64,000 nucleotides of DNA from Persephonella hydrogeniphila (GTDB lineage Bacteria > Aquificota > Aquificia > Aquificales > Hydrogenothermaceae): the NCBI RefSeq assembly GCF_900215515.1, contig NZ_OBEI01000011.1, forward strand, positions 1 to 64,000. The letters run 5' to 3'. This document shows, piece after piece, positions 12,484-21,976 of the stretch; position 1 is the stretch's first letter, and each line of letters starts with the position of its first letter. The notes beneath the pieces are model-generated. The model did no database searches. It was not told the DNA's origin and saw only the letters and a list, made by a program, of their open reading frames with translations. The translations under genes were made by a program, and so were the position numbers.

Positions 12484-13137
12484 TTACTCTCCTTTCATCT
12501 GAAGGTATTCTTTTATCTCGTGCAGTAACTGTGCTGGATTCTTGATAGGATATACAAGGCCTTCTGCAACTTCTTCAGCAGAATGCCCTTTTATTGTTAT
12601 TCCTGATAATTTTTCTTTAAGAGCATCTGGAGACTCAACAGGATATTTGAGCCCTTTTGTGTGTTTTAAAACTGTATAAGCCCACGGCGCTTCACATACC
12701 TGAACAGCTTTTGCTGACATCTCCCTGCAGAACTCAAGAAGTGTTTGTGCTTCTTCTCCTTCTTTTACAAGTTTATAAGCAAGCTTTGCAACACCACCAG
12801 CAGTGTGTACTCTAAGCTCTTTTTTCTCTTCTTTTGTAAGCTCATCCATATGCTCTATTTTGAACATCGCCGCATTAGGATCAGCTCTAAGAATATTTCT
12901 TACCGTATTTCTTGTAAGACCAACTATCTCAGCGATCTCTTCCTCAGTTTTTAGATATTCTTCCCTCAAAACGATAGCAAAAGCCGCCCTTGCAAGTGAC
13001 GGAAGCCATGTAAGAGTTCTATACTCGGCAAGTTTATGCAAACCTCCTAATAGGTCTATAGCCTTAAAGAACACTCTCCCAACAAGTTGCTCCAGATCAT
13101 GTTCGTCTACTGGTTTTGAAGTGATCAGTACTACCAT
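12484..13137 (-). CDS. Near-KaiC family putative transcriptional regulator
   Basis: A 217-aa protein with a helix-turn-helix at about residues 62-88 (KTEEEIAEIVGLTRNTVR) and a helical C-terminal half. It matches what I recall as the 'near_KaiC' regulatory family, defined by regular adjacency to a KaiC-like ATPase. Here the KaiC-like gene is directly upstream with about 20 bp between, in the same transcription unit. A role in signal-dependent gene control is inferred from this pairing; no target is known. It has no membrane segment or sensor domain. A strong terminator follows. Confidence 0.7.
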   Translation of the reverse strand: MVVLITSKPVDEHDLEQLVGRVFFKAIDLLGGLHKLAEYRTLTWLPSLARAAFAIVLREEYLKTEEEIAEIVGLTRNTVRNILRADPNAAMFKIEHMDELTKEEKKELRVHTAGGVAKLAYKLVKEGEEAQTLLEFCREMSAKAVQVCEAPWAYTVLKHTKGLKYPVESPDALKEKLSGITIKGHSAEEVAEGLVYPIKNPAQLLHEIKEYLQMKGE

Positions 13138-13156
13138 CTTTTGCCCTCCTTTTGTT

Positions 13157-14053
13157 TTATTTTCCTATAGGTCCTAAAATTCTGACAAGACCTGTATCTG
13201 TTATCTCAAGAAAATGCGTTCTTGTATCATGTCCTGACATTCTACATCCATCTATTCTAAAAAGCCTTACAATTTCTCCTACTTCTTTTTTGTAAAGTCT
13301 TGCTTTAAAAGAAGAGTCAATAAGCTCTTTGGCAAGAACCATCGTTCCGTCAACAATATGTCCTACTGCGTATCCTCCAGCAGCTTCTGCTGTTAATTCC
13401 TCATGTCCACTTCTCTTCTGAGATACAAATAGAGCAGTCTGATACCATTTTTTCATAAAGTTAAACAGTCTCCTAACTATCCCCCTTGCCATCATCTCTT
13501 TGTTCTCAAATAGACCTGTTACTGAATCGATCACTGTAAATTTTATATGGTAAGTCTTTATAGCATAAGCCAGCGTAGCAAGAAGGTCTGGGATATTTTC
13601 CCTCAAAGTAGAATGGGAGGCAGCATCAATAAGTATCACATTATCCTCAAATTCATCAAAATTGTAACCCATTGCTGCTGCTCTCATCTTAATAGAAGCA
13701 ATAACAAAATTTGCAGGAGATTCAACAGTTATAAATGCAACTTTGTGTCCTTTCCTTGCCTGTTCTACAGTGAACTGCTCAACCATTAAAGATTTACCTG
13801 TATCGTTTACACCTGTTATGTTGAATACAGAGTAGGCAGGAATTCCTCCTAATGATTTTTTAACCAGTTTTCCATCTTCAGATTCAACAATAAAAAATAG
13901 ATCATCAAGACCTTCTATTCCTGTTGGCACTCCGTAGATTTTAGGGGCTTTCTCAAGAGCTTTTGAACCTGTGAAGATACTTTCTTTAACTATCTTTGGC
14001 TCTCTATACTCATGAACCCTTTCTTCTTCATGATATTTGGGGTCTTCAGCCAT
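13157..14053 (-). CDS. KaiC-like RecA-fold ATPase
   Basis: A single-domain KaiC/RadA-like ATPase of 298 aa, probably a signalling ATPase that switches with nucleotide state. The P-loop is GVNDTGKS (81-88), the Walker B-like strand is FTVIDSVTGLF, and there is an AEAAGGYAVGHIVDGT segment typical of KaiC relatives. It lacks the second KaiC domain and so is not a cyanobacterial clock protein. The family resembles the archaeal AF_0351 type, which co-occurs with near-KaiC regulators. A GGAGGGCGG site precedes the ATG at 14053 and a promoter lies at 14089-14116. It is the first gene of a two-gene operon ending at the 12456 terminator. Confidence 0.8.
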   Translation of the reverse strand: MAEDPKYHEEERVHEYREPKIVKESIFTGSKALEKAPKIYGVPTGIEGLDDLFFIVESEDGKLVKKSLGGIPAYSVFNITGVNDTGKSLMVEQFTVEQARKGHKVAFITVESPANFVIASIKMRAAAMGYNFDEFEDNVILIDAASHSTLRENIPDLLATLAYAIKTYHIKFTVIDSVTGLFENKEMMARGIVRRLFNFMKKWYQTALFVSQKRSGHEELTAEAAGGYAVGHIVDGTMVLAKELIDSSFKARLYKKEVGEIVRLFRIDGCRMSGHDTRTHFLEITDTGLVRILGPIGK

Positions 14054-14088
14054 TCCGCCCTCCTTGAAATTTTATCTTTATAGTTATT

Positions 14089-14116
14089 AAAATATAATCT
14101 TTCAAAATACTGTCAA
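14089..14116 (-). promoter_or_regulatory. Sigma-70 type promoter for the KaiC-like operon
   Basis: On the minus strand, TTGACA (14111-14116) is followed after 16 nt by TATTTT (14089-14094); an overlapping TATATT also exists. It lies about 35 bp upstream of the KaiC-like start. Confidence 0.55.
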
Positions 14117-14119
14117 TAC

Positions 14120-14467
14120 TTACTCTTCAAAGTATTCAGCTCCCCCGTACTTTGTTTCCCATACAACAACTTTCTGGAGAGAAGGGTATTTTTCCTTTAC
14201 TTTGTTATATATATATCTGGCAACATTTTCTGCACTTGGAGAAAAATCGTATATATCGTTCATACATTTATAATCAGGTAAAATCTCAGACAAAAAATTT
14301 TGTATCTCGATAAAATCAAAACCCATACCACCCTTATCTAAGGAATCAGCCCTTATAAAAAGTTCAACCTCCCAAGTATGTCCATGGAGAGGTTCTGGTT
14401 TACCATAGTAATCTGTAAGGTAGTGAGCTGCATTAAACTCTCTTCTAACTCTTATTATGTAAGGCAT
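14120..14467 (-). CDS. 6-pyruvoyl-tetrahydropterin synthase paralogue, PTPS-III type
   Basis: A 115-aa member of the PTPS/QueD fold. The zinc ligands H15, H28 and H30 are present (AAHYL and LHGHTWEVEL). The catalytic cysteine of QueD and PTPS-II, normally four residues before the HGH, is absent. Instead Glu25 gives the sequence EPLHGH, the ExxHGH motif described for PTPS-III, which replaces dihydroneopterin aldolase (FolB) in folate synthesis. The better call is therefore a folate enzyme that cleaves dihydroneopterin triphosphate, not queuosine QueD. It overlaps the 163-aa membrane gene upstream by 1 bp (TAATG). Confidence 0.75.
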   Translation of the reverse strand: MPYIIRVRREFNAAHYLTDYYGKPEPLHGHTWEVELFIRADSLDKGGMGFDFIEIQNFLSEILPDYKCMNDIYDFSPSAENVARYIYNKVKEKYPSLQKVVVWETKYGGAEYFEE

Positions 14468-14958
14468 TATTTAAGCATCTCCTTTTCTTTTTTGTACTTC
14501 CAGTAAATGCTATCAAGAATATCCGAAAGTCTGTTTGAAAAATCTTCTGCCATCTCATCTATTTTACTGTTATCAATCAGAATATCCCATATATAAGGAT
14601 TATTTCCTACTACACCTGTTCCATCCCCTAAATCGTACACAACAAGATTTACCACAGCAAGGGGTGCTATCTGAGGAGCCAGAGCTATAACATCTTCAAG
14701 CTGTTTTTCATCTATTATCTGTATAAGGAAAAGGTTATCTTCTTCTGAAATCTTTATTATCTTCAGATTATTTGCTTTTGCTTCTCTTTTAAATATATTC
14801 ATATATTCCTGAGGTTTTACGTGGGGATATGCCTTTTCAAGAAGTGCAGCAGACTTTACTGTATTGACTGCCAGCCCGTATACAAAAATATATAAGAAAA
14901 TAAATGTAGCTAATATTCCTGCACCTGTTATTATAATAAAAGGCCAGTTCCTATTCAT
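14467..14958 (-). CDS. Membrane-anchored protein of unknown function
   Basis: 163 aa, with one N-terminal transmembrane helix (about residues 8-30, FIIITGAGILATFIFLYIF) and a soluble remainder. The soluble part weakly recalls the DUF302 fold, with alternating strands and a VVGNNPYIWDILID segment that could be a ligand loop, but I would not assign it. Its start codon overlaps the stop of the 48-aa gene (ATGA) and its stop overlaps the PTPS start, so the three genes are translationally coupled. Confidence 0.6.
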   Translation of the reverse strand: MNRNWPFIIITGAGILATFIFLYIFVYGLAVNTVKSAALLEKAYPHVKPQEYMNIFKREAKANNLKIIKISEEDNLFLIQIIDEKQLEDVIALAPQIAPLAVVNLVVYDLGDGTGVVGNNPYIWDILIDNSKIDEMAEDFSNRLSDILDSIYWKYKKEKEMLK

Positions 14959-15101
14959 TTATTTTCCTGTTGCTGTTGTTTTTGTTTTTCCTTTTCTTCA
15001 TTGTAGCTTGCTTTAATTGCCAGAGCCCATATAAGTCCAACAGTTATCACCATAAATGTAAAAAATATTATTCCCGCAAGTTCCCACCAGGATGATTCCA
15101 T
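14955..15101 (-). CDS. 48-aa single-pass membrane protein
   Basis: A small gene. The ATG at 15101 is preceded by GGGAGGT with good spacing, and the stop TGA overlaps the next ATG. The protein starts MESSWWELAG, has one hydrophobic helix at about residues 9-29, and ends in a Lys/Glu/Gln-rich tail (KQKQQQQENK). It has the size and topology of CcoQ-like subunits of membrane complexes, but nothing nearby supports that role. Coupling to the membrane-anchored gene downstream suggests a shared complex. Confidence 0.6.
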   Translation of the reverse strand: MESSWWELAGIIFFTFMVITVGLIWALAIKASYNEEKEKQKQQQQENK

Positions 15102-15211
15102 CTTTTACCTCCCTAATTAGAATAACTAATTTTACCATATCGGTGGTTAGTGAATATTAACTCGTGCCGTTGTATAATCATTATAATAAATACCATCTTT
15201 AAGGTGCCTGT

Positions 15212-15289
15212 ATGGAAAAGCTGGCATTTATTATGGTCTTCTTTATGCTTCTCGTTGTTATAAGCATAATCATCGGTATGAAAAAATAA
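15212..15289 (+). CDS. 25-aa hydrophobic peptide
   Basis: The ATG at 15212 has an AAGGTG site 6-7 nt upstream and two TATAAT hexamers (15173 and 15182) ahead of it. The product is one membrane helix (MEKLAFIMVFFML then VVISIIIG) ending in MKK. It is a plausible small membrane subunit or regulator. Very short, so the call rests on the ribosome site, the promoter-like boxes and the clean TM composition. Confidence 0.45.
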   Translation: MEKLAFIMVFFMLLVVISIIIGMKK

Positions 15290-15380
15290 CCCAATATTAA
15301 TAGTTTTCTAAACATTAAAAATCTTATAAAGTATAATAATATTTACTTTTAATCATTAGTAAAGGAGGAATACATCTGAA

Positions 15381-16970
15381 ATGTTCAAAGTTCTTGTAAC
15401 AGACCATATATCAAGCAAAGGTTTAGATATTTTAAACTCAGACCCTGAGATTGACCTTGATTACCAGCCAGAAATAAGATGGGAAGAACTCTTAGAAATA
15501 ATAGAAGAGTACCATGCGATTATCACAAGGAGTAGAACACCTGTAACTGAAGAACTGTTAGAAAGAGCAAAAAACTTGAAAGTTGTAGGCAGAGCCGGTG
15601 TAGGTGTTGATAATGTTGATTTAGAAGCATGTTCCAGAAGGGGGATTCTTGTTGTAAATGCTCCGGGAGCCAATACTATTGGAGCTGCAGAGCTTACAAT
15701 AGCCCATCTTTATACAGTTCTAAGAAAGCTCCATCTCGCCCATGAATCTATGATGAGAGGAGAGTGGAATAGGAAAAAATTCATGGGTGAAGAGCTTGAC
15801 GGAAAGATTGTAGGAATAATTGGTCTTGGAAATGTAGGTTCACAGGTTGCGATAAGGTGTAAAGCTTCAGGAGCAACAGTGATAGCGTACGATCCATATA
15901 TACCAAGGGAAAAAGGAGATAGACTTGGTGTCGAACTTGTTGATACTTTAGATGAGCTTATTAAAAGGTCAGATATTATATCCCTTCACTGTCCTTTAAC
16001 AGAAGAAACGAGAGGAATGATAGGTGCCAGAGAGTTTGAAATGATGAAAGACGGAGTGTACTTCATAAACTGTGCAAGGGGCGGAATAGTTGATGAAGAT
16101 GCTATGTATGAATACATGAAAAAAGGGAAGTTTGCCGGAATAGGTCTTGACGTTTTTGGGAAAGAACCTCCTGACGATAGAATAAGGAGAATATTTGAGT
16201 TTCCAAATATAAGCCTTTCTCCACATATAGGGGCAAATACCTATGAATCACAGGACAAAGTCGCTGTAAAGATTGCTCAGCAGGTAATTGCTGCGCTAAA
16301 AGGGCAGTTTGTTGAAGCAGCTGTAAATGCACCTTTTACAGTAACTGAAGGTTTTGAAAATATAAAAGCATTCCTTCTGCTTGCAGAAAGGTTAGGAAGC
16401 TTCCTTACCCAGTATGCAGGTGGTAATTTTAAAGAGCTTAATGTTGAGGTAAGGGGATCTATTGCTGAGCATATAAAACCAATAACAGCTTACCTTTTAA
16501 AAGGTTTCTTACAGCCAATATTAGATAGACCTGTAAATATAATAAATGCTCCATTTTTGGCCAAAGAAAGGGGGATAAATATTATTGAGTCTGCAAGAGA
16601 AGAAGGTCTTGTATTCAAAGATTTTATCAAAATAACAGCAACACAGAACGGTAAAGAACACGTTGTTGGAGGAACAGCTTTTTACGGTCAGATACCTAAA
16701 ATAATGCTTGTTGATGGATACTGGATTGATATAGATCCTGAGGGTGTTATTCTTATGTTTGAAAACAAAGATGTTCCCGGTGTGATAGCAAAAATTGGAG
16801 AGATTCTCGCAAGACACAACATAAATATTGCAGGTTTCAGGCTTGGAAGACTTGAAAAAGGAAAAATAGCACTTGGTGCCTTACAGTTAGACGAAAAAGT
16901 AAATGAAGCGATCTTAGAGGAAATTCAGGATATCCCTGAGATAATAAAAGCAAAACAGATAATTCTTTAG
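15381..16970 (+). CDS. serA: D-3-phosphoglycerate dehydrogenase
   Basis: Oxidises 3-phosphoglycerate to 3-phosphohydroxypyruvate, the first step of serine synthesis. 529 aa, the long form: substrate and NAD domains ([13 protein letters not shown] at about 147, [20 protein letters not shown]), an intervening ASB domain, and a C-terminal ACT domain ([17 protein letters not shown]) for serine feedback. An AAAGGAGG site lies about 12 nt upstream. pspA and a class V aminotransferase, the probable later steps, are encoded at 26429-28220. Confidence 0.97.
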   Translation: MFKVLVTDHISSKGLDILNSDPEIDLDYQPEIRWEELLEIIEEYHAIITRSRTPVTEELLERAKNLKVVGRAGVGVDNVDLEACSRRGILVVNAPGANTIGAAELTIAHLYTVLRKLHLAHESMMRGEWNRKKFMGEELDGKIVGIIGLGNVGSQVAIRCKASGATVIAYDPYIPREKGDRLGVELVDTLDELIKRSDIISLHCPLTEETRGMIGAREFEMMKDGVYFINCARGGIVDEDAMYEYMKKGKFAGIGLDVFGKEPPDDRIRRIFEFPNISLSPHIGANTYESQDKVAVKIAQQVIAALKGQFVEAAVNAPFTVTEGFENIKAFLLLAERLGSFLTQYAGGNFKELNVEVRGSIAEHIKPITAYLLKGFLQPILDRPVNIINAPFLAKERGINIIESAREEGLVFKDFIKITATQNGKEHVVGGTAFYGQIPKIMLVDGYWIDIDPEGVILMFENKDVPGVIAKIGEILARHNINIAGFRLGRLEKGKIALGALQLDEKVNEAILEEIQDIPEIIKAKQIIL

Positions 16971-16980
16971 GAGGATTAAG

Positions 16981-18090
16981 GTGTCTGAAAAAAAAGTAAA
17001 AGTAGCCATTGCCGGAGTAGGAAACTGTGCCAGTGCATTAATTCAAGGAATCTATTACTACAAAAATAAGCAGAATATAGAGGCAAGCGGCCTTATGCAT
17101 GAAGATATAGGCGGTTATAAACCGTGGGATATAGAGATTGTTGCTGCATGGGATATAGACGAAAGAAAAGTAGGTTATGATGTATCCGAGGCAATATTTA
17201 ACCCGCCAAACTGTACAGCAATATTCCAGAGGGATATACCAAAAACAGGTGTCAAAGTAAGAAAAGGTAAAGTTTTAGATGGTTTCCCTGAGCATATGAA
17301 AAACTATCCTCCTGAAAATGCCTTTGTACTTTCAGATGCAAGGGAGGACAGCGTAGACACGGTAGCAAAAGTTCTTATGGAATCAGGTGCAGATGTTCTA
17401 ATAAATTATGTTCCTGTTGGTGCAGAAATGGCTGCACGTTACTATGCTGAAGCCTGTCTAAAAGCTGGTGTTGCTTTCATTAACTGTATGCCAACTTTTA
17501 TCGTTTCTGACGATGAGTGGGCTAAAAAATTTGAAGCAGAAGGTATACCTGCCGTAGGAGATGATATAAAATCCCAAGTAGGTGCGACTATAACACACAG
17601 AGTCCTTACCCAGTTGTTATTAGATAGGGGGGTTAAAATTGACAGAACTTACCAATTAAATGTTGGGGGAAACACAGACTTTTTAAATATGCTTGAAAGA
17701 AGCAGACTTGCAACCAAGAAAAAGTCAAAAACAGAAGCTGTTTCTTCTCTTATACCTTATGGAATGGATCCAAGAAATATTCATATAGGTCCATCAGATT
17801 ACGTACCGTGGCTTAAAGATAGGAAGGTTGCATTCATAAGATTAGAGGGAAGATTATTTGGTGATGTTCCAATGCATATAGAACTCAGACTTGATGTTGA
17901 AGACTCACCAAACAGTGCCGGTGTTGCTATAGACGCTATAAGATGTGCAAAGCTTGCTCAGGATAGAGGAATAGGGGGACCTTTATACTCTATATCTGCA
18001 TACACAATGAAACACCCACCAATTCAATACAAAGACTGGCAGGCAAGGGAAATGGTTGAAGAATTTATAGCCGGTATCCGAGAAAGATAA
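16981..18090 (+). CDS. myo-Inositol-1-phosphate synthase
   Basis: Converts glucose 6-phosphate to inositol 1-phosphate with internal NAD cycling. 369 aa, the prokaryotic length. Visible are a Rossmann start ([20 protein letters not shown]), the [14 protein letters not shown] catalytic region, the [12 protein letters not shown] motif and the [12 protein letters not shown] strand. The GTG at 16981 follows an AGGAGG that overlaps the serA stop. In thermophilic Aquificota the product may feed inositol phospholipids or di-myo-inositol phosphate; which one cannot be told here. Confidence 0.93.
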   Translation: MSEKKVKVAIAGVGNCASALIQGIYYYKNKQNIEASGLMHEDIGGYKPWDIEIVAAWDIDERKVGYDVSEAIFNPPNCTAIFQRDIPKTGVKVRKGKVLDGFPEHMKNYPPENAFVLSDAREDSVDTVAKVLMESGADVLINYVPVGAEMAARYYAEACLKAGVAFINCMPTFIVSDDEWAKKFEAEGIPAVGDDIKSQVGATITHRVLTQLLLDRGVKIDRTYQLNVGGNTDFLNMLERSRLATKKKSKTEAVSSLIPYGMDPRNIHIGPSDYVPWLKDRKVAFIRLEGRLFGDVPMHIELRLDVEDSPNSAGVAIDAIRCAKLAQDRGIGGPLYSISAYTMKHPPIQYKDWQAREMVEEFIAGIRER

Positions 18091-18114
18091 TATATAAAAA
18101 TTAGGAGGGCTTCC

Positions 18115-18885
18115 ATGAGGAAAGCATTATATTGCATGGCGGCAGCAGGAATTATATCATTTCCAGCATTTGCGGTACCAGGAGTAGATGGAGAGATATC
18201 TGCAGGATACATAAAACAGGATATTAGCGGTTGGGTTGATTATAAGGGAACAGAAGCAGACATTGAAGATGATTTAAAGATAGGTGATGAAAACTCTTTT
18301 TTTATACGGGCTAAATTAGAACATCCTATTCCTATTTTGCCTAACCTGAAGTTGATGTATGAAAGGATGAGATTTTCAGGAGATGGAACTGTTAATAAGA
18401 GTTATACATTCGGTGATGTAGTCGTTAACGTAAATGATAGAGTACAGACAAAATTAGATTTAGACCATTATGATTTTGTACTTTTTTATAATCTTCCATT
18501 TATAAACTTTTTACAGGTTATAGACGCAGAGTTAGGTCTTAATATAAGAGTGATAGATTTTTATGCCAAAGTTAGAGATGTCACCCGTAATAAAGAAGAT
18601 TCAGCCTCTTTCGTTGTCCCAATTCCTATGATTCACGGTTCATTGGAGATAAAACCTGTAGACCTGTTTTCAGTTCTCGTAGAAGCTAACGGGATTGCAT
18701 ATCAAGGCCACCATTATTATGATGTTGCAGGTGAACTGAGAATAAAACCGATACAGACAGCAGTAGCAGACCTGTTTATTGGTCTAGGTTACAAATATGA
18801 AAAATTAAAAATAGATGATATTGATGACACAAGTGCAGATATAAAAATAAAACAGCCCTATGCACAGATAGGACTGATATTTTAA
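18115..18885 (+). CDS. Outer-membrane beta-barrel protein
   Basis: 256 aa with a signal peptide (MRKALYCMAAAGIISFPAFA, cut before VPG) and a pattern of alternating strands ending in an aromatic C-terminal strand (AQIGLIF). This is typical of an eight- or ten-stranded barrel and fits the TIGR04219 outer-membrane family. An AGGAGG site precedes it in the same direction as inositol-phosphate synthase. Its specific role is unknown. Its last 4 bp overlap the convergent tautomerase gene. Confidence 0.75.
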   Translation: MRKALYCMAAAGIISFPAFAVPGVDGEISAGYIKQDISGWVDYKGTEADIEDDLKIGDENSFFIRAKLEHPIPILPNLKLMYERMRFSGDGTVNKSYTFGDVVVNVNDRVQTKLDLDHYDFVLFYNLPFINFLQVIDAELGLNIRVIDFYAKVRDVTRNKEDSASFVVPIPMIHGSLEIKPVDLFSVLVEANGIAYQGHHYYDVAGELRIKPIQTAVADLFIGLGYKYEKLKIDDIDDTSADIKIKQPYAQIGLIF

Positions 18886-19064
18886 TCTGAAAGCAGTTTA
18901 CCCCCTTTGCCCCAGTTATCTCTTTTTACTTCTTCTATAACAACATATGTGGCAGAAGGGGGCTTATTTGCAACCTCTTCAAGTAATTTTGTTATTCCTT
19001 CTACAATTTTTCTTTTTTGTTCCTTAGACAGCTCTCCGGCTACTTTTACATTTACATAAGGCAT
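18882..19064 (-). CDS. 4-oxalocrotonate tautomerase-like protein
   Basis: 60 aa, the usual length of the 4-OT/DmpI family, with the catalytic proline right after the initiator Met (MPYVNVKV) and the GELSKEQKRKIVEGIT helix. The substrate is unknown; in autotrophs without aromatic degradation these are often orphan tautomerases. It lies 9 bp downstream of the NtrC-type regulator gene. Confidence 0.85.
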   Translation of the reverse strand: MPYVNVKVAGELSKEQKRKIVEGITKLLEEVANKPPSATYVVIEEVKRDNWGKGGKLLSD

Positions 19065-19073
19065 CTTTACCTC

Positions 19074-20438
19074 CTATTCCTCAAGATTATACTGTTTTAG
19101 TTTTCTGTAAAGGGAAGAAAGGTCTATATCTAAAACTTTCGCTACTTCTTTCAGATTTCTACCGTATTTTTCCAATGCTAACTGTATAACTTCTTTTTCA
19201 GCTTCCTCCCTCACTTTTTTTAACGGTTTTATCTCTATTTTTTTTCTGCCAGAAGGAGATTTACCCTTGAAAATATACGGAGGAAGATCTTCAACAGTAA
19301 TCTCTTCTCCGCTCGCAAAAATACACAATCTTTCCATCAGATTTTTCAGTTCTCTCACATTCCCAGGCCAGTCGTATCTGAGCAGTGCTTTTTTAACATC
19401 ATCAGACAGTCTTAAAGGTTCAATCTTATTTTCTATACATGATTTTTTTAGAAAATACTCTGCAAGCAAAATTATATCCTGTCCTCTTTCTCTTAAGGGA
19501 GGAACATGAATAGGGATAACAGCAAGTCTAAAAGCAAGATCCTGCCTGAACCTTCCTTCTTCTATCTCCTTATCTAAATCCTTATTAGTGGCAGATATAA
19601 CTCTTATATCAACTCTTATTTTTTGATTACTTCCTAATCTTGTAAATTCCTTTTCTTCTAAAACCCTTAGCAGTTTTGCCTGAGCTGATAGACTCATGTC
19701 TGTTACTTCATCAAGAAAAAGCGTTCCTCCATCTGCAATTTCTAACTTTCCTGGTTTTCTCGAAACAGCCCCTGTAAATGCACCTTTCTCGTATCCAAAT
19801 AGTTCCGCTTCTATCAGATCATCAGGAAGAGCTGCACAGTTTATATCAACAAATGGTTTATTTGCCCTATCACTCAAAAAATGAATTGATTTTGCAACGA
19901 GCTCTTTTCCTGTTCCATTTTCTCCAAAAATCATTATCCATGCGTTTGTCTTTGCTACCCTCTCTATCTGTTTTTTTAATTCTTGCATAGGAGGACTATT
20001 TCCAATTATTTCTATATCTTTTGTCTGTTGTTGTTTAAGAAATATGTACTCAAGATCTTTTTTTATCTCTTTTGTAGCCTTCTCAATGACTGCAAATATA
20101 GATTCGGTAGATATGGGTTTTTCAAGAAAATCGTAAGCTCCTTCTTTAAGAGCTTTCACAGCAATTGGGATATTTGCATGTCCTGATATCATTATTATCT
20201 TTGTTATCTCATTGTTTTCCCTTATAAAGGGTATAAGATCTGTCCCTTCTCCATCTGGAAGCCATACATCAAGAAAAACAATATCAAAATCCTTTTCTTT
20301 TATTTTTTCCTTTGCAGAAGATATATCAAAAGCTACATCTACATTAAATCCTTCATCCTCTAATATATCTTTTAACAGATCTGTTATATTTTTCTCATCA
20401 TCAACTACAAGTATTGAAAAGTTTTGATTTTCCATCAA
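19074..20438 (-). CDS. Sigma-54-dependent response regulator, NtrC family
   Basis: 454 aa in three parts: a receiver domain with phospho-acceptor D57 (IVFLDVWLPDG), an AAA+ domain with Walker A GENGTGKE and the sigma-54 contact loop GAFTGA, and a Fis-type HTH at the C-terminus (LKEVAKVLDIDLSSLYRKL). Its family activates sigma-54 promoters after phosphorylation. No histidine kinase gene is adjacent, so its partner is unknown. It overlaps the end of alr by 4 bp. Confidence 0.95.
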   Translation of the reverse strand: MMENQNFSILVVDDEKNITDLLKDILEDEGFNVDVAFDISSAKEKIKEKDFDIVFLDVWLPDGEGTDLIPFIRENNEITKIIMISGHANIPIAVKALKEGAYDFLEKPISTESIFAVIEKATKEIKKDLEYIFLKQQQTKDIEIIGNSPPMQELKKQIERVAKTNAWIMIFGENGTGKELVAKSIHFLSDRANKPFVDINCAALPDDLIEAELFGYEKGAFTGAVSRKPGKLEIADGGTLFLDEVTDMSLSAQAKLLRVLEEKEFTRLGSNQKIRVDIRVISATNKDLDKEIEEGRFRQDLAFRLAVIPIHVPPLRERGQDIILLAEYFLKKSCIENKIEPLRLSDDVKKALLRYDWPGNVRELKNLMERLCIFASGEEITVEDLPPYIFKGKSPSGRKKIEIKPLKKVREEAEKEVIQLALEKYGRNLKEVAKVLDIDLSSLYRKLKQYNLEE

Positions 20439-21538
20439 ACAACAACCCTTTTAACCCTTTTTGATATCCTGCACATAATCTCGTAAGGGATAGTACCACA
20501 CATCTGTGCTATATCTTCAAAATATATTTCATTTTCAATGTCTTTTCCAACTATTGTAACAGTATCCATGGGTTTTACATCCTCAACATCTGTAAGATCA
20601 ACAACAGTCATATCCATTGTTACATTTCCCAATATTTTTACCTTTCTATCTTTTATCAAAAAGTAACCTTTATTTGAAAGCTCTCTTGGAAGACCATCTG
20701 CATACCCGAAAGCAACTATACCTATTTTCATATCTGCAGGTGCTCTGAAAGTTCCTCCATAAGATACTGTTTCTCCTTTCCTTAACCTTTTAACGGTTAT
20801 TACTTTGGACTTTACAGACATAACAGTTTTCACAGGTAAGGAAAAGAAACTTGAAGGTTTTTCTCCGTATATTGATATACCTACTCTTACAGCATTACAG
20901 TAATCACAATCATACATAAGACCTGCACTGTTTTGAAGATGAACAAAAGCAGGATAAATCCGATGAGATCTGAAGTTATTTACGACTTTTCTAAAAATAT
21001 CTATCTGCCTTTCTGTCAGTTCAGGATCGGTATCTGCAGAAGGAAAATGAGACATAATGCCTTCTATCTCAATACCGTTTGATTTATTTATTATTTCTAA
21101 TATATCCTCTACAAAAAAACCTAATCTGTGCATTCCTGTATCTATTTTTATATGTACTTTCTTTATATGGTTTTCTTTAACAGTTTTTAACTGGTTAAAA
21201 TCAGAAACAACAGGAACGAGATTGTATTCCTTGAAGCATTTTACTTCATCAGGTAAAATCCCTCCCAGAACCAGAATATCTTTTTTTATTCCAGCTTTTC
21301 TCAGTTCCTTACCTTCTTCTGCTGTGGCAACACACAGATATTTTATGTAGGGAATCTCTTCCAGTATTTTTGATATCTTTTCTGCACTATGTCCATAGGC
21401 ATCTGCCTTGACAACCGCTAATATATCCTTCTTTGTATACCTGTAAATGATCTCTACATTATTAAGTAATCTTTCTTTACTGATCTCAGCCCAGCTTCTA
21501 AAACCTTTAAGGTATATTTTATCCTCCGTTATCATCAT
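20435..21538 (-). CDS. alr: Alanine racemase
   Basis: PLP enzyme making D-alanine for peptidoglycan. 367 aa. The PLP lysine is K44 in AVVKADAYGH, the partner tyrosine is in VSYGGTFRAP, and IDTGMHRLGF and GYADGLPRELS are standard family segments. It is the upstream member of the alr, regulator, tautomerase run and is divergent from the copper ATPase, with about 90 bp between. Confidence 0.95.
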   Translation of the reverse strand: MMITEDKIYLKGFRSWAEISKERLLNNVEIIYRYTKKDILAVVKADAYGHSAEKISKILEEIPYIKYLCVATAEEGKELRKAGIKKDILVLGGILPDEVKCFKEYNLVPVVSDFNQLKTVKENHIKKVHIKIDTGMHRLGFFVEDILEIINKSNGIEIEGIMSHFPSADTDPELTERQIDIFRKVVNNFRSHRIYPAFVHLQNSAGLMYDCDYCNAVRVGISIYGEKPSSFFSLPVKTVMSVKSKVITVKRLRKGETVSYGGTFRAPADMKIGIVAFGYADGLPRELSNKGYFLIKDRKVKILGNVTMDMTVVDLTDVEDVKPMDTVTIVGKDIENEIYFEDIAQMCGTIPYEIMCRISKRVKRVVV

Positions 21539-21628
21539 ACTTATCCTTTCGTAATTTTATCAAAAAAACCTTTCTTTTTCTTTCAAACAGGTATAAATTA
21601 TGGTTATATGAATTTCAGGAGGTAGAGG

Positions 21629-21976
21629 TTGGATAAGATAGCTGTTTTATCTCTTTCTATGGCTATGATAGGGGGTATAAGCTGGTTTTTCTTTGGAAAC
21701 AAAGATGATGGGAAAAAACCTGAGAATTCTTCTGAAAAAATAAAAAAGGTAGAGCTTAATATATCCGGTATGCACTGTGCTGGATGTGTAGCCGGGATAG
21801 AAGCAACACTGAAAGCAACAGAAGGGGTTATAACTGCTTCTGTAAACCTTGCCACATCAAAGGGGGTCTTTGAGTATGACCCATCAAAAATATCTAAAGA
21901 ACAGATCATTCAGAAAATAAAAGATTTAGGATACGATGCTTCTGAAGACCTTCAGAATTTTGAAAAAAAAAGTTAG
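21629..21976 (+). CDS. Membrane-anchored HMA domain, zero-frame product of copA
   Basis: In the zero frame translation stops at 21976 and gives 115 aa: a transmembrane helix (residues 4-22), a charged linker, then a complete heavy-metal-associated domain with GMHCAGC (C50, C53). The TTG start at 21629 has a strong AGGAGGTAGAG site. This product alone would be a membrane-tethered copper chaperone. The downstream frame encodes the rest of a P1B ATPase without its own good start, so this stop is reached only if no frameshift occurs. E. coli copA is known to make a chaperone and the full pump from one gene by frameshifting; the same is inferred here. Confidence 0.65.
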   Translation: MDKIAVLSLSMAMIGGISWFFFGNKDDGKKPENSSEKIKKVELNISGMHCAGCVAGIEATLKATEGVITASVNLATSKGVFEYDPSKISKEQIIQKIKDLGYDASEDLQNFEKKS

